Positions 48,244-62,765 of a DNA stretch of 64,000 bases are shown piece by piece. Source of the DNA: Neodiprion pinetum (Eukaryota > Arthropoda > Insecta > Hymenoptera > Diprionidae); the NCBI RefSeq assembly GCF_021155775.2, contig NC_060237.1:29281257-29345256 (forward strand), written 5' to 3'. The stretch's first letter is position 1; the number at the start of each line of letters is the position of its first letter. The position numbers and the translations under genes were made by a program. The notes under the pieces were generated by a model. The model searched no databases, was not told the DNA's origin, and saw only the letters and a program-made list of their open reading frames with translations.

Positions 48244-48688
48244 TGTTACGTCCGTGGGTAGAGTTTACTCCTGAGCGGAAGGAGTAACCTGGTTGGCTTC
48301 GCTTTTACGTTACAGGTCAACCGGAAATCAGGATGGGATTGAATAAACTGGAGTATGTTGATACGTCGATTACAAGTTTATTCCGTAGAACATAAGATAG
48401 CGGTCGGAATGAGTTGTGTGTTGCGAAAAGATATATATATAAAGGAGAGATGTGGAATTGTCGAGTGTCAGAATAGGAGTGTCCCTCGAGACGTGAAACG
48501 GACGGGTGCAGAAAAGGTGTCACAAAGCTAGGAGTAGGGAATGGAATTTGAAGAGTAAGCGTGATAGTGAATAGCGTGAGACTACGTAGAGATAAGAGGA
48601 CAGGACAGAGACCATGAGATTAATGTAAGAACTGTGGGAGAGTTAGCGAGTAGGAAAAATAGAGAGAAGTGGTGTGCTGGACGTAACA
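48244..48688 (-). repeat. Right LTR (5' LTR of the element)
   Basis: 445 bp, read as identical to the left LTR. It is the promoter-bearing LTR for the minus-strand transcript. Confidence 0.95.
48431..48443 (-). promoter_or_regulatory. TATA-like promoter element in the 5' LTR
   Basis: On the minus strand a TTTATATATATAT run lies about 250 bp from the LTR start. An AATAAA follows about 50 bp downstream (48377-48382), consistent with transcription starting between them and an R region that carries the poly-A signal. Confidence 0.5.
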
Positions 48689-48692
48689 ATAA
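48689..48692. other. Target-site duplication, right copy (ATAA)
   Basis: Matches the four bases at 40062-40065. Confidence 0.85.
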
Positions 48693-50161
48693 GATCATTT
48701 TTTTCCAAGTGTTACCCGGCCGCCTCCCTTTTCCGTCATTTTCTCCCATCTTTTCGCTTACCCTAAATCGCGAGCCCTTGTGTAATAATACAACCGAACG
48801 AAGAAAGGGGAAAACGGCGCCGCTATGCAGGGGTGAAACTGGTTTGACGGAGGGGTAGAAAACGGGTTTCATCGACCCGTAGCAATTAGCTTTATTATAC
48901 CTCGTACCGGGAATTTCAGCCTTGTCTCACTACAACGCGCAATGTTGGTACACGGTCGTGGAGGAAATGCGTCAACCAACCGTCTTATAATTAGCGGACT
49001 AGGAAAACGGAGGTGCAAATGAACGGGCCAAATTTCAATGCCCCTGTTACGAGTGACGCGTTCGCAAGCGCGCGTTTCACTTATCCATCTACCACTCTCC
49101 GTTTTACTTCTTGATTCCATTCGAGAATTCTTATTACCAGTGGCAATTGTACCGTTCTCGGTTTAAATCGGACGGAGGTTCGCGCATCGTGCGAGTAACG
49201 AAGTAAATGGAATATGAGAATAAAAAACTGCAGCAGTATAAATTTCTTGTTGATAAATTATTCACTCGTGACGAGCGTATATCACGTATATACAAGGTAT
49301 AAATTTACTCTCAAAGTCGTCGGCTGAAAAGAAAAAACAGATTTCGTAAAAATCGTCAAATCAAAATGTACACTAATGCGGCATCGGCAATAACAACAAA
49401 TTTCAAATTCTCGACAAGATAACGGTGCTGTTATCGGTGTGTAAATATCCGTTATCAAAATACAATGACTGACATTGAATAGCAGTCGGTCGACTGAGGA
49501 GAAGAATGACGAGGAGGAGGAGGAGGTGATGGATAAGAAGAACACGAGGCGAGCCGATGAATAATAATTGATAAAATACTTACGTTACAAACCTACGAGA
49601 TAAGAGAATTCCGCAAAAATGATTTACACAACGAGCTAATAATTCACCCGCAATGAGCTGAATGACCCGCGTTGATAATCAAGTTTTACATATCTGTATG
49701 TATAACGGTAGTCGTGTGTGTAGCAATAAATCAACACCGCGCATATATACATTTGCAACGTGTATTTGTATATGACGCCATACATCATACGATGATATAG
49801 CCTGTCTACGAGTAGGGAAAAAAAAAATTGATAAACAACCCGAGGAGCGCGGGGTGATAAAACGAGAGGAGAAAAAGAAACATTTTGTCTGCTCGTATAA
49901 TCTCGGGGCAAGTCTCAGGGAATTGGAATGGGGAAATCGCGATTGCGAACGTATCGTGTCCTTATCGATCACGGTCTTATCTATCGCAGCTACGTGTAAA
50001 AAACAAAAAGAAAAGAAAAGAAGAATGATAAAAAACGAAAAGAGAAAACAACGAATCGCAATCTCGAGACGGATAACAAACGGAAGGAGTGCTAAAAGCG
50101 ACACCTACTGTACTGTGCTCTGTATTATACACGTCATATCTATCCGTGTGTGTGTGTATGT

Positions 50162-50184
<23 letters not shown>
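50162..50184. repeat. (TA)n microsatellite
   Basis: A TA array next to a short TG run. Confidence 0.85.
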
Positions 50185-50192
<8 letters not shown>

Positions 50193-51001
50193 GTTGTATA
50201 CACATAGCTCGGATAAATAAGGAGGCGAGCGGACGTGCCGTGCCTTCCGGGGCTTTTACTCGTGCAGCAATGTACCTACTAATATTACTATGAGTAACCG
50301 GAGCCGAGGAGGAAGGAAAAAGGGCTAGGTGTTCACCCCTTTTCATCCCTTTATTATTTTTCATTTCTATCCGCAAACATCGCGTGTGTCTTCGGACGCT
50401 TTTGGCGCGACAGGATGGATCCTTGTTAAATTTGAAAGCTCAATTCGATTATATACGTCCTGACGTGATTCGAGGGATTTCGATTATAACTTTACTGTAT
50501 TTTTATTTTTAGATGAATTTCAGATAATTTACAGAATCATTCTTATCCTCGGTATATCCGCGGAGTTAAACGGCTTCTTCTCTTGGTTACGATCCGTGCC
50601 AAGGTTAAATATTCTCCCAAAAAGGGCAAGACACACCGAAACGAACTAAAGTGTTACGCGAACGACGTCGCTTCTGGCACTTCTTATAAGTGTATTATTC
50701 GTAAAATGCGATTGTATGGAATATTGTGGAAAATAAATATTCGACTCTCGACGCTATGCGGTGGGAGGAGAGCAATGGGAGATAAATGAAAACAGACGAT
50801 GCGAGATAACGTTTGATTACACTCGTTCTTATCAGTTGCTATTGCATTATCTGTGAGTAATTATAAATCCCAAGCTCGCCCCTATCGTCGCCTGGTTTTT
50901 TCTACACAATTTTATTCGTGATAATACAACACGTATTACGTTATACGTGTATGTACATCTTTACAAATCCCGAGAGTTTATTTATACGTATTTACGCGCG
51001 G

Positions 51002-51027
51002 ATATATATATATATATATATATATAT
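51002..51027. repeat. (AT)13 microsatellite
   Basis: A pure AT dinucleotide array. Confidence 0.88.
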
Positions 51028-51875
51028 GCGTCTGTATGTGTTTGTGTGTATATGTACAGCTTTAAAAACGACAATAACAAATTGCTCAACTTCGAAATGG
51101 CCCGGAGACTCGGGTTTAATAAACGTGGCTCATCACGCGTTTGCATAATTTAAAAATAATACAAACTCCGCGCAGAGGTCGGAAATTGTTCGAAATTTTT
51201 GCGTCTCGCTTTCGTTATTAATGAAACGACAACAAAGTAAAAAAGTAAAAGTGAAACTTAAGATTATACTTATAACAAGAGGAAGAAATTCCCTCCCAAA
51301 GTGTGTCTATTATTCATATATACGACCTCGAATCCGTTACTCTCCGAAATCATTTCCTCTACTTTTCTCCTGGCACATCTCAAGGTCGCAACAAATTGCT
51401 ACCGCCTTTTTTCACCGCTGATCGCAACGATCGGAAAGCAATAACGTGAATCACGTGGGTGAAAGGTCGACTTGATAAACTTCCCACGTCGGTGTGTAAA
51501 ATTGTAACGGGGGGGAAAAAGAAAAGAAGCAACTTCACCGCTATCGGAATAAAATTATTCGTGAATATTTATGGATAAAATTTCAGTCAATTCGGGGAGT
51601 TCCGTCGGGTCTGCGGAATTTTCACGAGGCTTTTACCGGAAATTAAAGATTTCACGCCTCGGAGTGTCGCCAATAATCGTTCCGGCGTGTTTCATTACAC
51701 ACACATTACACATTGCTCCGTCTACGAATCCGGGTCGTTACACTCGTATCTTTCTCTCTTGGGTCATGTTAAACGCCGCGGGCTGAATGATCGTGACGTA
51801 ATCGTGGCACCGATTGTGAATGACCGTGCGAATAGGCCTCGCCTTTGCGATTTTCTAGCCCGACCTTGAGTCCAA

Positions 51876-51879
<4 letters not shown>

Positions 51880-51915
<36 letters not shown>
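51880..51915. repeat. (CT)18 microsatellite
   Basis: A pure CT dinucleotide array. Confidence 0.9.
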
Positions 51916-51918
<3 letters not shown>

Positions 51919-54900
51919 CTAGCCAGTCGGCTTATCTATCCGCCGACTGCAACGTGACCTATGAAAAAACTTTCAGCGACGAGCAGGAATCGGTCGTGCC
52001 GGAATTTTGCGTGAGCAGTCCTCGTCACCGCTCGATTGGATTCTAAAAATAATCAAACCTCGACGGGGGATATTTTATACGGAAATTGGAGAAGCGGAGA
52101 CGTTTCTTGGCCGACCGAGGAACGACCGGCCGCCGAGATTGCGTGATCGAAATATCAATCGATTCGTTCGACGCCGGGTGATGATCTTACGTAACGAGCA
52201 ACCGCAAACCGGTACGACTGACGTCTTCATTGGCCTTTGAATCGCGACTCGACGTTAATTACCCCTTATTTTTAAAGCCTCGTCTCATTCCGCCTTGTAA
52301 CACCGCAAAAAATCGCTTTCTTGGACAATTTGGGAATTAATTATACTTTGAAGCGTGTTCGACGCAAAGTCGTTGAATATCGTTTGAAACATGCGGTTTT
52401 TCTTTACTCTTGTATTCGCATTTCTGCGCAGCTTGACATCCGAAACTGCGAATACCGCGCGGCTCTCTTGCACCCGGAACAATTGGTGTTGGATTTCGCT
52501 GTTACGGTGTTAAACGAAACCCCTGCAACTGCAAACGCGTGCAGTCCGTACGAAAAAAAGCATACACATCGCTGATCGCGTTTTTACCTCCCAGCAGCTG
52601 CTTGCAGTCCGGCGTCTCTCTTCGCGCCGAGGATGAATAAATTTCTTCAGCTCAGTTTAAGACGTTCGAAATGAATGAGTTTTATCATTTATGTCACGCT
52701 TTTATTTTTAATTCGGTAGATATGATATAACTGCAACGAGGCAGAATTATGACAGATACGCCGGTTGTATAATAATCACCTTGACAGAGATACTTGAAAG
52801 GCCTTACCTCTCGGATATTGCATTATTCTACACACCCCGCCATTCGTGTTACACGCGTGTATATTATACGCAAGTTCAAAATTGCCACTTGAGCGCGTGA
52901 ACTAGAAGTGAAATCGGAACATTATAAATATTCAACTCCACGTTCCAAATCGCGAAAACCCCGTTCGCCACACCAATATATGTATATTTATTTTTTTATT
53001 ACACATACGTGCAGCTATTATTACGTACAAACTCGCGACCAAATATCGTTGCTGTACGTTTTCAATTCCAAGGACAATATTCGCGATCTCCTTTCTCCGA
53101 GTAGCGCAAAAAATCTCCGGACGAATAAGATTCGCCGATTATGCTACAGCACGTCAACCCCGACTTTGATGAAAGGGACAAACACACACTCTCTCTCTCT
53201 CTCTCCCTCACAGCCGCAGGCGGAGGGCCATAAAATTCTCTACCGGAACCTGACCGCGTGCTCGGCGCGATTTCGATTCAAATATACGTATATGTATATA
53301 TATATATATGTACGAATATCTACGCGTATACGAATTCTCCAGAAAGTGTCGAGATGGTCGATTCCTTTCACTCGCGTAATTTTTTTCCACTTCGTTTTCT
53401 CCACGCTTCCCGCTCATTGATCGTTGGTCCGCAATAAAAATAGGCACACTGATCATTCTCTATCGATATACGTCACCCAGGAAACCTAATCGGAATTTAT
53501 GCAACGAGGTACGCTCACGTTATACGTTATATATAATTCGCATCACGGAGTTAATTATACAGATTTTTACGCTCGTTCTTTTGCCCAATTATAAATACTC
53601 GCGCGGCAAATCCTAGAGCACGTACCTTATATCTACCTTATACCTTACAACTTTTAAATGCAACCCGTTTCTTTCTGGGACAAGGTTACGATCGAGGAGC
53701 GTGTTAAAACTCGTCGTCGCGGATCGCGACCGATTTCCGTTAGCCAACAATCTTACCAAAGTTGCGCAAAGTTTGCGCGCGACGAGTTAATAATTCACGA
53801 TGTTTAATTCCTGGCTCGCAAGTTTCCCTTCTTACGCTTGATTTTTTCTTCCATTGTCTTTGAATATTCTTTCTCTCTTTCTATCTCTTTAGTTTGCGGT
53901 ATGCAGACTGGATAAAAGATTTTTTCCACCCGCTTCTGACGGCATTTTTCCTCGTTCAAGGCTCGGTAACCGCGGTCCGTTGTCTCCACGTTTCAAATAA
54001 TTTGGGTCACTGAATGCGGTTTGTTTCGCGTATACGTGTATAATACTAAAAGAGCGAAGCACAGGTGTGAATAAAATCTGTTTCGCAACTTAGCTGCGGC
54101 TCTTTTTATCACTCGCTTTATTCGCCAATTGATTCCGCCCTCCTGATCGACTCGTTTCGTTCAATTATAAAACCGATCAGCCAACTTCCTGTAAGAAAAA
54201 ACAAAAAAGAAAAGAATTTTATGCCTCGTGTATTTTCACTGCAGACGATGACGTCACTCGGTCAGCTCTGTTTCGGCTTGCTTAGTAATGCTGATACAGA
54301 TCTACACTCGTAGACTCGCAGGCGAGGACAATTATCGCTCACCTCTGAAAAATTCCTCTGAATAACAAACCGGCATCGTGAGCTTCGTGGGTATATACAA
54401 ATTGCTAATTATCGCGTGATACAATTAGCCTGTTACTTCAACGATTAATCACTGACAACGGCCGAGAGTTTACTAATTTAACACACTTGTGAATACGTGG
54501 TCACGATAGAAGCCACACGCTGGCAACGGTGCGTGCAACGCTTATAACTTAACAGAAATCAGTGGTTGACCTTGTGCTGAATGCACGTTTGTAAACCACC
54601 TCGATATAACGTATCTACGAACGACTGTATGTATAATTTATACCGCTTAAACGAACAATCATTTAACCGAAGGTTCCTCGCTGATCCCCGTTTCTTGTTT
54701 TACCTACTAAATTGCCTATCGTGCGAGTTCTCGGCAGCAATTAGCGAACGTTATCCCCGTGTTAATACCACTCAGCGTTTAGGTGTCCGTGCCTTATACG
54801 CATGTATGTCTCGTAGATCGCCGACCGAGTTCAATTCAATTAACGGAATTCTAACCAATCTTTTAGAGTGCAGAGATAAATGCACAAATTTTATGTAAAT

Positions 54901-57900
54901 TATACAATCGACGGACACGAATACGTACTTGTAGATTCTTCAATTATGCGTTGTAAATTATTACGCCTATCAGAATTTGCGTTATCACCGTTTCTACACC
55001 CGTCCGGCATACAGGTATACAAAATCTCGTTAATTTTCAAAGGTTGCCCTACCGCGACCCGCCTGAAAGCAGCTGCATGTGACACGGGGTGGGTGATACA
55101 TGCACGGTAGAACTCGAGGTAGTCGGAGGTATCTCATCCACGGAGAGTAAGCAAGGATGATTGCGAGGACAGGAATTTTTACGAGGTGAAGTTAAAGCGA
55201 AACGTGCCGTAAACCCGGCGGCTGCAGTCACATATACATATGTACAAGATATATGTAGGTATTAGGTACCTATACAGACAGAGACAGCAACCCCCGACGG
55301 TCGTAAACTTCGCAACAAATTCCCCTGCCCCCCTTTCGTTTCTCCCTACGCGTGCAGAATCGACAACGGTGAGGAAAGTTGAAAGTTCGACGTCGGTTTT
55401 GACAGCCGATCATAGCGTGTAGTCGTGATTCGGTGAACATTTTGCGCGGGAAAAAAACGATTTTGCATATATCTGTCCGTACAAGACCTATACCCATTAA
55501 TACAAGAGAAGAGTGTATACGCTCCGAGTTATACTAATACGTTGGATATTTTTAACCTAATTTACGACACGGGGGCACGACGAAGCGCTCGACTCTGAGA
55601 GAGAGAGAGAGTTTGGGTATCTGTTATAAATATCAACGAGGGGCGGGGTGGGAATGCGGTTCTCGGTCTCCTTCTCGATCCGCAAAACCGCGCAGTTTAG
55701 CCTCCGAAACGCGCCTGCACTAGACTTCTAATTCCGCGCCACCTGCTCGGACTCGTCAACTACGAGGCCCCCCTTTTTACCCCCCATTTCGACCGTCGTT
55801 GATTATTAACGTCGCAAGTGGCCGCGCCGTGACTCATTCAGCCCCGCTATTCCCTGCCTCCAGCTGTCCCGGGTTGAAGACCTTTGCGCTTGCACGACCG
55901 ATCTACGATGATTGCCCCCTCCATCCATCCATACATCCATACACCCATCAGTCCCTGTAACCCTGGCACACACCGGGAACACCGCGTCCCGTCTTCTTTT
56001 ATATTATCCCGGTAGAAGCTTTTTTACTACTTCTAAAATGCACGTGCGACCGCGTGGGCGAACCAGCTCTCCACTCTTCTCGGTCATAGAAGCTGTGATA
56101 TCCTTTTCCTCTTACTCTTTATCTTTGTTGGTTCTCTTTCTTTATATATGTATATTTGTGCACATTCACGTTCCCTGCACCGCGACGACGTTGCACCCAC
56201 TAGGAATATTTTTGTATCTTAGTCGAATCGCGGCGCGGCCTCCTTTTCGATTTTCAGACATTTCCGGACTTTGAACTCTTTTTTTTTTTGAGAGAGAGAG
56301 ATATTTTACCGACGCAATCTTGCCACCATTTACGGATCTGGCTCGATGCCGAATCGAAATAAACGCGTAAATGGGTTACGATTGGTATCAAATATTCCAG
56401 AATGAACATACTCGTAAGCTATAGGTTAGGATTTTTTTTATTTTTTTTTGCTGTAAATATTTCTCGTTTAGAATTTACGGAAAAGTGACTCAGCACGTCC
56501 GTATTTCACCAGAAGAGCTTTACTTTGATTCGAGGTAATTGATATCGCTGCAAAAATTGCGGATTTGTTTGTTTTTTTGGTTATTTTCTTTTTTTCTTAT
56601 TTTCTTGCCTCGGTGAAAATCACCGAGGGTATGTAACATCTATACGCGTATACGAGAGAGGAATACGAAAGGATACAAAATTCTACGTTAGTTCGTTGAC
56701 GGATTTATTTTTCAATCGGCGATATAAAACTGTATTACGGCGAAGCTTCACTGAATCCCTGCCAAATTTTATCACGGAAAAGAAATATAGAGAGAGAGAG
56801 GGAGAAAAAAATAACGTGTATATACATCGCCAAGTTCCACGTGGCACGGCTTATATATACAGCCGTGTACAAGGTGGATATTTGAATCTTTAAAGATCGT
56901 GCGAATATTATCTGTGTGTACGAGTAACCGCGGTATAACGAAACGAAACAACTTTGAAACCAGTTTATAGTCAATCAGCCGGCACGTAAGTTGGTATAAC
57001 CTACCTGCTTCCCACGCCAAACTCTAAAATATTCTCCAAGCATACGGATTCCACCCACTCGATCATTTCACTTACACCCTCAACGATGAAACAAAAAGTA
57101 AACCATTTGTAGCCGTCGTAAATGACTTTGGAATTGTTTGCTCGTGACAGTTGGCATAACAAGCAAATGCGTACGGAGTTTAGTTGCATTCCGCAACATC
57201 GAGAACTTGCGGCAGTTTATGTTAAACGCGTATGTATTCCCTGTATGTGCGGTAGTTTATGGCGGCGTTCCAATTCCCGTTACACAGATTATTCGCCATT
57301 TTCCACTCGGTCTCTTTTCATTTCTTTCCTCGACGAGTTTCTTGGCAAGTCGGAACTTTGATCTTTTCTACGTCGCGTCTAACAACCTTTGAACAGTCAA
57401 ATGATACCAGAGTTATCCGTTAGCTGTGTTCGTTATCGCGTCACCGTCACCGTCATCGTCATCGTCGTCGTCAGCAGCGGCTCTTCGCTTTATTTCCAGC
57501 CGCGTTGACCTTTGCTTCGACAAACACGTACGTCCTTCCTCCAGTCAAACTTCTCTTTTAAACTCGACCTTGATTACGCAGGTTGTGAATTCCACCCACC
57601 GACATTGCGTCGTACGATTATACGCAAAACTGCACTCATTGTCAGGAAAGAGCCCGTAACGTGCAATAAAGTGGATAAAAATTGGGCGTGATTTCAGTTT
57701 GTCACGGTTTGACTTATCTTAAAGTACGCAAATCTATAACGTAACTAGTCCGAGGTTTCGGTGTGTATCTGTAATAATCGATGAGAGTAGCCAAAAAATT
57801 GTTGATAATACAATGACAATGATCAAGTCTATCTTGTTTCATAGATGAAAAGAAACTGAGGTTGGGAACTCGGTCTCTATTTAGATTTGTGGTTAACTTA

Positions 57901-60900
57901 CATTAGCGAATATACCACATATCCATACGTATTATACCTATACGGATAATGTAACCAGTTTTTCGAACGGATATGAGTCATAGCACCGAAAAATTTCTGT
58001 AGAAATAACGTGGTTTGTCTGCCGACGTTTCGATCGCAGAAATGAGATAATATTATGCATGTTACGTGCGCCGTTCTTCTAGGGAATATACTTTGATCGC
58101 CAGAAGTGTCTGTAATGGCTGTTGGTCGTATGTGCGTACATGCTAGCATCATGTATGTAAATATTAAGCATGGCAGGGTGATGAAATGAAAGAGTTTTGC
58201 GTCAACAACGATATCTTTTATATGCATTATACGGTTTATTATACATCTGTAGAACTACTATATACAATGTTTGCGAAGCCAAAAGAGACAGAGAGAGAGA
58301 GAGAGAGAAAAAAAGAAGAAGAAGAGTGTGATATCGGACAAGTAGGAACCCTGCAGCATTTCCGACTCGTTTTTTCTTCTCTGCGATTCTGTAAATTATG
58401 TAGAACGTTTCAATGCTCTCTCTGATGACAATTTATTCAGTAGAATTCGTGTGCGATTGATTTTCAACAAAGTGTGTGTGTGTGTATTCGTATTCAAGCC
58501 GTTTGCAACGTGGCGAAAGAATTTAATTCGTCGCCGAAAAAAAAAAAAAAGAAAAAAAAAAGGACGAGTCATTCCGCCATTCCTGAAACCAACCTATAGA
58601 GCTTGTTTCGCCTTCCTATTTCGTCTCACGTAATCCTGTTAGTCTAGCTATATGCTCCGTTACGCTCCGAACGGATACTAGATTCTTAATTCCACCTATA
58701 AAATACAAACAAAAAACTAAATAAAACGAAGAGACTAAATGTGAATAGGTAGAAAAAAAAGCAGACGGCGTACACGTGCAATTTTGTCATCGGCGGACTT
58801 TATGGGTTACGTGCGTCGAACTTGCCACGCAGGCATCGAACTAACACCCCCTTGTCCCTACAATCCCTGCGGGTATACGAATTTGAACGCGGTTGCGTGT
58901 TTCGAGCACACTTAAGATGTACAAGAGTTTACAAACCGACGAGGAACGAGGGAAAGAGAAAAAGGAGGAGGATATTCTTACCAGTGATTACAGGGTTTCC
59001 GAATATTTTTTTAATTTATAGCTACCTCGTTTCCTTTCCTCCGTATCAAATTTTTTTTTTTCTATCGGCTACTCGTCGTTTGTCACGCGAAAGGGTCATT
59101 ACAGCCTAGAGAGACCCTTGAGAAATAACGCGATGTTATTCCATCTGCATCGTAAACGCGTCGCGTAGTTTCGCGCCCTTTCGTTTCAAATTTCGAACGA
59201 TGTATTCCGGATTGCGAATCCCTCGGTAGCTTGCGATTAGCGTGGCGGCGTTGCCGTCGCGCAGGTTGAATTTCAATTCGGGTTACGTGGGCATTAATTC
59301 ACCGAGCGAGGTGTACGGTTAAAATCCCTTATCCCTTGTACACGTATCTTATATATACCTACCCACGTGTAATATACCCGTATGTATACCCATTTCGAAA
59401 ATAATTAACTGCGGGGAACTCGACACGACAATACCCGCCGTTCGAATTAGAACGCGGAATATACGAGGGCGGTAATTCACGTGGATCCTTGGAAACAAGG
59501 CTGCACAGTAGGGGAACATCTTAATTCGAGAATACATATTATCGTCGAGTGAAATTACCGTGGGGAAAAAGAGTTGTTGGGAGTCGCAGACGGGAACGGG
59601 AACAAATCGCCTGGCGGCCGATAACCGCGAGACGAGACGAGACGAAACGCGCCTGCACGCATGCATTCAGGCACGCAGGGTTCCGGGCATCACGCAACTC
59701 GCTCCCGGCGGGCCCAGCCTACGCGGGTTGCATCGGGAATGCGTTTCGACCGACGCGCGGAATGCCCGCAAGGGTGCCTCGCCGAGGACGCGTCGTCGAA
59801 TACGTTTTCGAATACCAAACGGCGAACGGAGCGGGGACCAGTCATGGCCGACGGGACCCCGACGATTATTCTACCTATTCCTTCCAACGGCCAAACCGGA
59901 TTTTCTCTCACTCTTGTCAGTGTCCAGGTTCGGGTCGTCTTCCACGAATTGTACCGGTGTCCACAACGTCTCCAGCCTTTCGCCGACGGACACCGATTCC
60001 GAGTTCTTCTCTCATTATTCCGCGCCTCCGTTTCTCCGACGCCTCATGCGTAATCTTTTCACTGTCCTTGTTGTTGCATCTAACATTTAATATTGCGTGA
60101 ACTCAGTTGCGTAAGTTTCGTTGAGCGAACTTCCCGTCACTTTTTGTAATCAAATGATTCGGGGGAGTTTAGAGAAACCTTATAGTATGTAAGGCAAGTG
60201 TACCAGTTATCGACGCGTTCAGACCAGATCGTTGACACTTTTATCTTAAACAATTATAAATTTACGACATAAATTGTGAATTTATCGATCAGACTAAAAG
60301 CAATTTTTGGAGGGTTAGACACTACAAATTTATTTCTTGGTTATTTCAGAACTAAGGATCAAACCGATACAACAAATAAAGATCAATGATTAGGAGAGGG
60401 TCAATAACTGGTACACTTATACCTTATATCTTTGAAAATTTCTTCGCCTTCAGCTTCGCCCGTGGTTTCTTTCATCCTTACAATATGTATCATCTACAGA
60501 CCGCGTATTACACGTTACGACATGTGTGTATGTAACTGCATACTTATCACCGTGTAATTCGACCACTTTGATTCTTTCGCCGCGGGTCAATTATCGTATC
60601 ATTATACTTACTCAAGGCCGCGGCAATGTCTGCAGTCCGCTACTCGGTCATCCGTTCTCTAAGAGCTGTTATTACATCTATACGCAGAAGCAATGCAGCA
60701 GGAATACCGGCTGTGGAAATAATTATGCTGTCTCTGAAAATCACGGAACGTTACTGTTAAGTTGACTCGTCACGTATGTAAGCATAAGTGGTTTCCGACC
60801 GATTACTTTAGTAGTAAACTTTCACTATCGCATTCTTAAGCGTATATTTCTTCTTATCTAATCGAAAGTCTGGAAGAATCCGTCGTTAATCCGTATCATT

Positions 60901-62180
60901 CATACATTGTAAGTAAATCAAGTCGGTCTCTCTGCAATCTTCATATCCAACAATTACTGTAGAGGATATTTTTTCCGGTTTTTATATGTAACGTTACAGA
61001 AGTACTTTTCCAAACGGGGCTAATATCCACCGTAGGCGTCGTGGCTGTATACCAAACGTCCAAATCAACGTTTAGGAACAGAAAAATCGAACTCGTATTA
61101 GCCTGTCCCTCGTTAATTATTATTGAGCCTCTGGCTAATTATCTCTCCGACTTCTATATCTCGACGCCGATCGGGGTATTACTAACCGTAACAGTGTTGA
61201 ATGTTAGGTGAAAACAAACTGGACAACCGGGTCAGGAATATTTAAACTATTTCGACAGGCAGTGCGTATAATAAACCCCGACGATACTTATTTACACTTC
61301 CCGAAAATGTACTCAACCTGTTGAATACATCGCTTTCATTCCACAACCAAACTTGACCCAACGGTTAAGCTAAATTTCGAAGCTATCGCGAGACGATTAC
61401 GATTAGAATACCACGTCGACTCGAAACTCGTCTTGAATCCGAAACGAAATCGCGATCGTCAAGAGGAAAAGAAAAGTTAGCATAGCGATAGCTTTGGAAA
61501 AGCTCGTTAAAAGTTGTCCCGTGAAACATTGTACGTACTAATACGTACGCGCAGAAAGATCGGACATGCGAATTACGAGCACATACGCTCAGTTCTTTAA
61601 ACCACGAGGGAATAAATTTATTTCACGCACATCGTCAAAAATTAACACGCCGACACCCGTTTGCACAAGTTTTAAGATGTTATACGTGTATGGAGTTGGG
61701 AGTGTGAGAGAGAGGGACCTCGGTGTCGCTTAATTGACAATGTTCACACGAACCGTGAGCTCGCAGCGGTACAAGCGAACCTCGGCATCCTGACACAGCG
61801 TACCGCACTTCTCTCGGTAATGCAAGAGAGAAGTCACGGTTCACAAAGAGAACATGCCCGGCGCTGTATAATAAGGTCCCCATACCTACATATTCATAAT
61901 CCTTTCTTCCTTTCCTCGCAGTGTCTTTTGTCCGCACATCGCGGTTACGCGCCTACCTATCCGGGTATAATAAGTACAATGTCCATAATCGGGCATAAAC
62001 CAGCAACCGACTCGGTCTAACGACGAGAAGATGGAGATAAAAAGAAAATAACAAAAAAAAAAAAAATTAAATAAAACGAATCTCGCCGAGAGTGAGGACC
62101 GCGGAGGCTACCGTTCCCGAAAACGAGCCTACGGACGAGAGTGAAGATCAGCCAGAGGTCGCTGCTCGATCGTCTCTTAG

Positions 62181-62192
62181 CCCCCCCCCCCC
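62181..62192. repeat. Poly-C tract (12 bp)
   Basis: A homopolymer about 135 bp from the poly-G run at 62328. Confidence 0.75.
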
Positions 62193-62327
62193 GACAGCGA
62201 CGTAGTCGGCGTATATCGCTTTTTGCCCCCCTACGAATACACCAGTATTCGTTATACACGTGGATGTGCCTTACATACACATGTAACATGTATACGTGTA
62301 GGTAGGGAGAAAAAAGAAAGGTGGGGA

Positions 62328-62345
62328 GGGGGGGGGGGGGGGGGG
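62328..62345. repeat. Poly-G tract (18 bp)
   Basis: A pure G homopolymer. The length is uncertain. Confidence 0.85.
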
Positions 62346-62526
62346 ACAGGGAACTAAATAATACATAACCTAAAACGTAGGCAGGCGCTACATGGTCAGG
62401 TAAATAAAAGCCGTACCTGCCAGACCGGTTCTACCTGTTCCCGTAGTCGTCGTTCCCAACCCCCTTCCATTTAACTCCGCGGGTCTCTTCTCGACCGGTG
62501 GCTTGGCCGCCTGCCACGACTCTCCT

Positions 62527-62564
62527 TCCTCCTCCTCCTCCTCCTCCTCCTCCTCCTCCTCCTC
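62527..62564. repeat. (CCT)n microsatellite
   Basis: About 12 CCT triplets. The minus strand reads as poly-Glu in a frame with no other support. Confidence 0.9.
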
Positions 62565-62735
62565 ATCCCTCTGCCCTTCGTTCTTTACTCCCAGAAGTCT
62601 ATCTCTTTTTCTCACTATGCAAGCTGTGCAGCAGGAATATATATAGGAGGAGGTATAAGGCAGTTCAGCCGTGAGGTGTATACGCGTCTCTTTGTGCGAT
62701 CAGCGCGCAAGTATGCGCGTGTTTCAACAGTGTTC

Positions 62736-62765
62736 CTTCTTCTTATTCTTCTTCTTCTTCTTCTT
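62736..62765. repeat. (TTC)n microsatellite
   Basis: About nine TTC triplets with one TTA interruption. Confidence 0.8.

Larger units (their letters stand above)
40066..48688 (-). mobile_element. Complete Ty3/gypsy-type LTR retrotransposon with two macro domains
   Basis: An 8,623-bp element transcribed from the minus strand and flanked by ATAA duplications. It has two 445-bp LTRs, a primer binding site next to the 5' (right) LTR, and a G-run next to the 3' (left) LTR. Gene order is gag, tandem protease, RT, RNase H, two TARG1-type macro domains, integrase with a GPY module. That RT-RH-INT order with an aspartic protease ahead marks Ty3/gypsy. No env frame exists between pol and the 3' LTR. 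The LTRs read as identical base for base, implying a recent insertion. A frame break inside the second protease domain is the only defect I see. The element lies downstream of, and antisense to, the large plus-strand exon, so it may sit in that gene's intron. Confidence 0.95.

Noticed and set aside
59549..60100. Three overlapping plus-strand frames of 130-183 codons
   Set aside because: Three frames open at once is a sign of GC-rich DNA poor in stops, and no frame has a domain motif.
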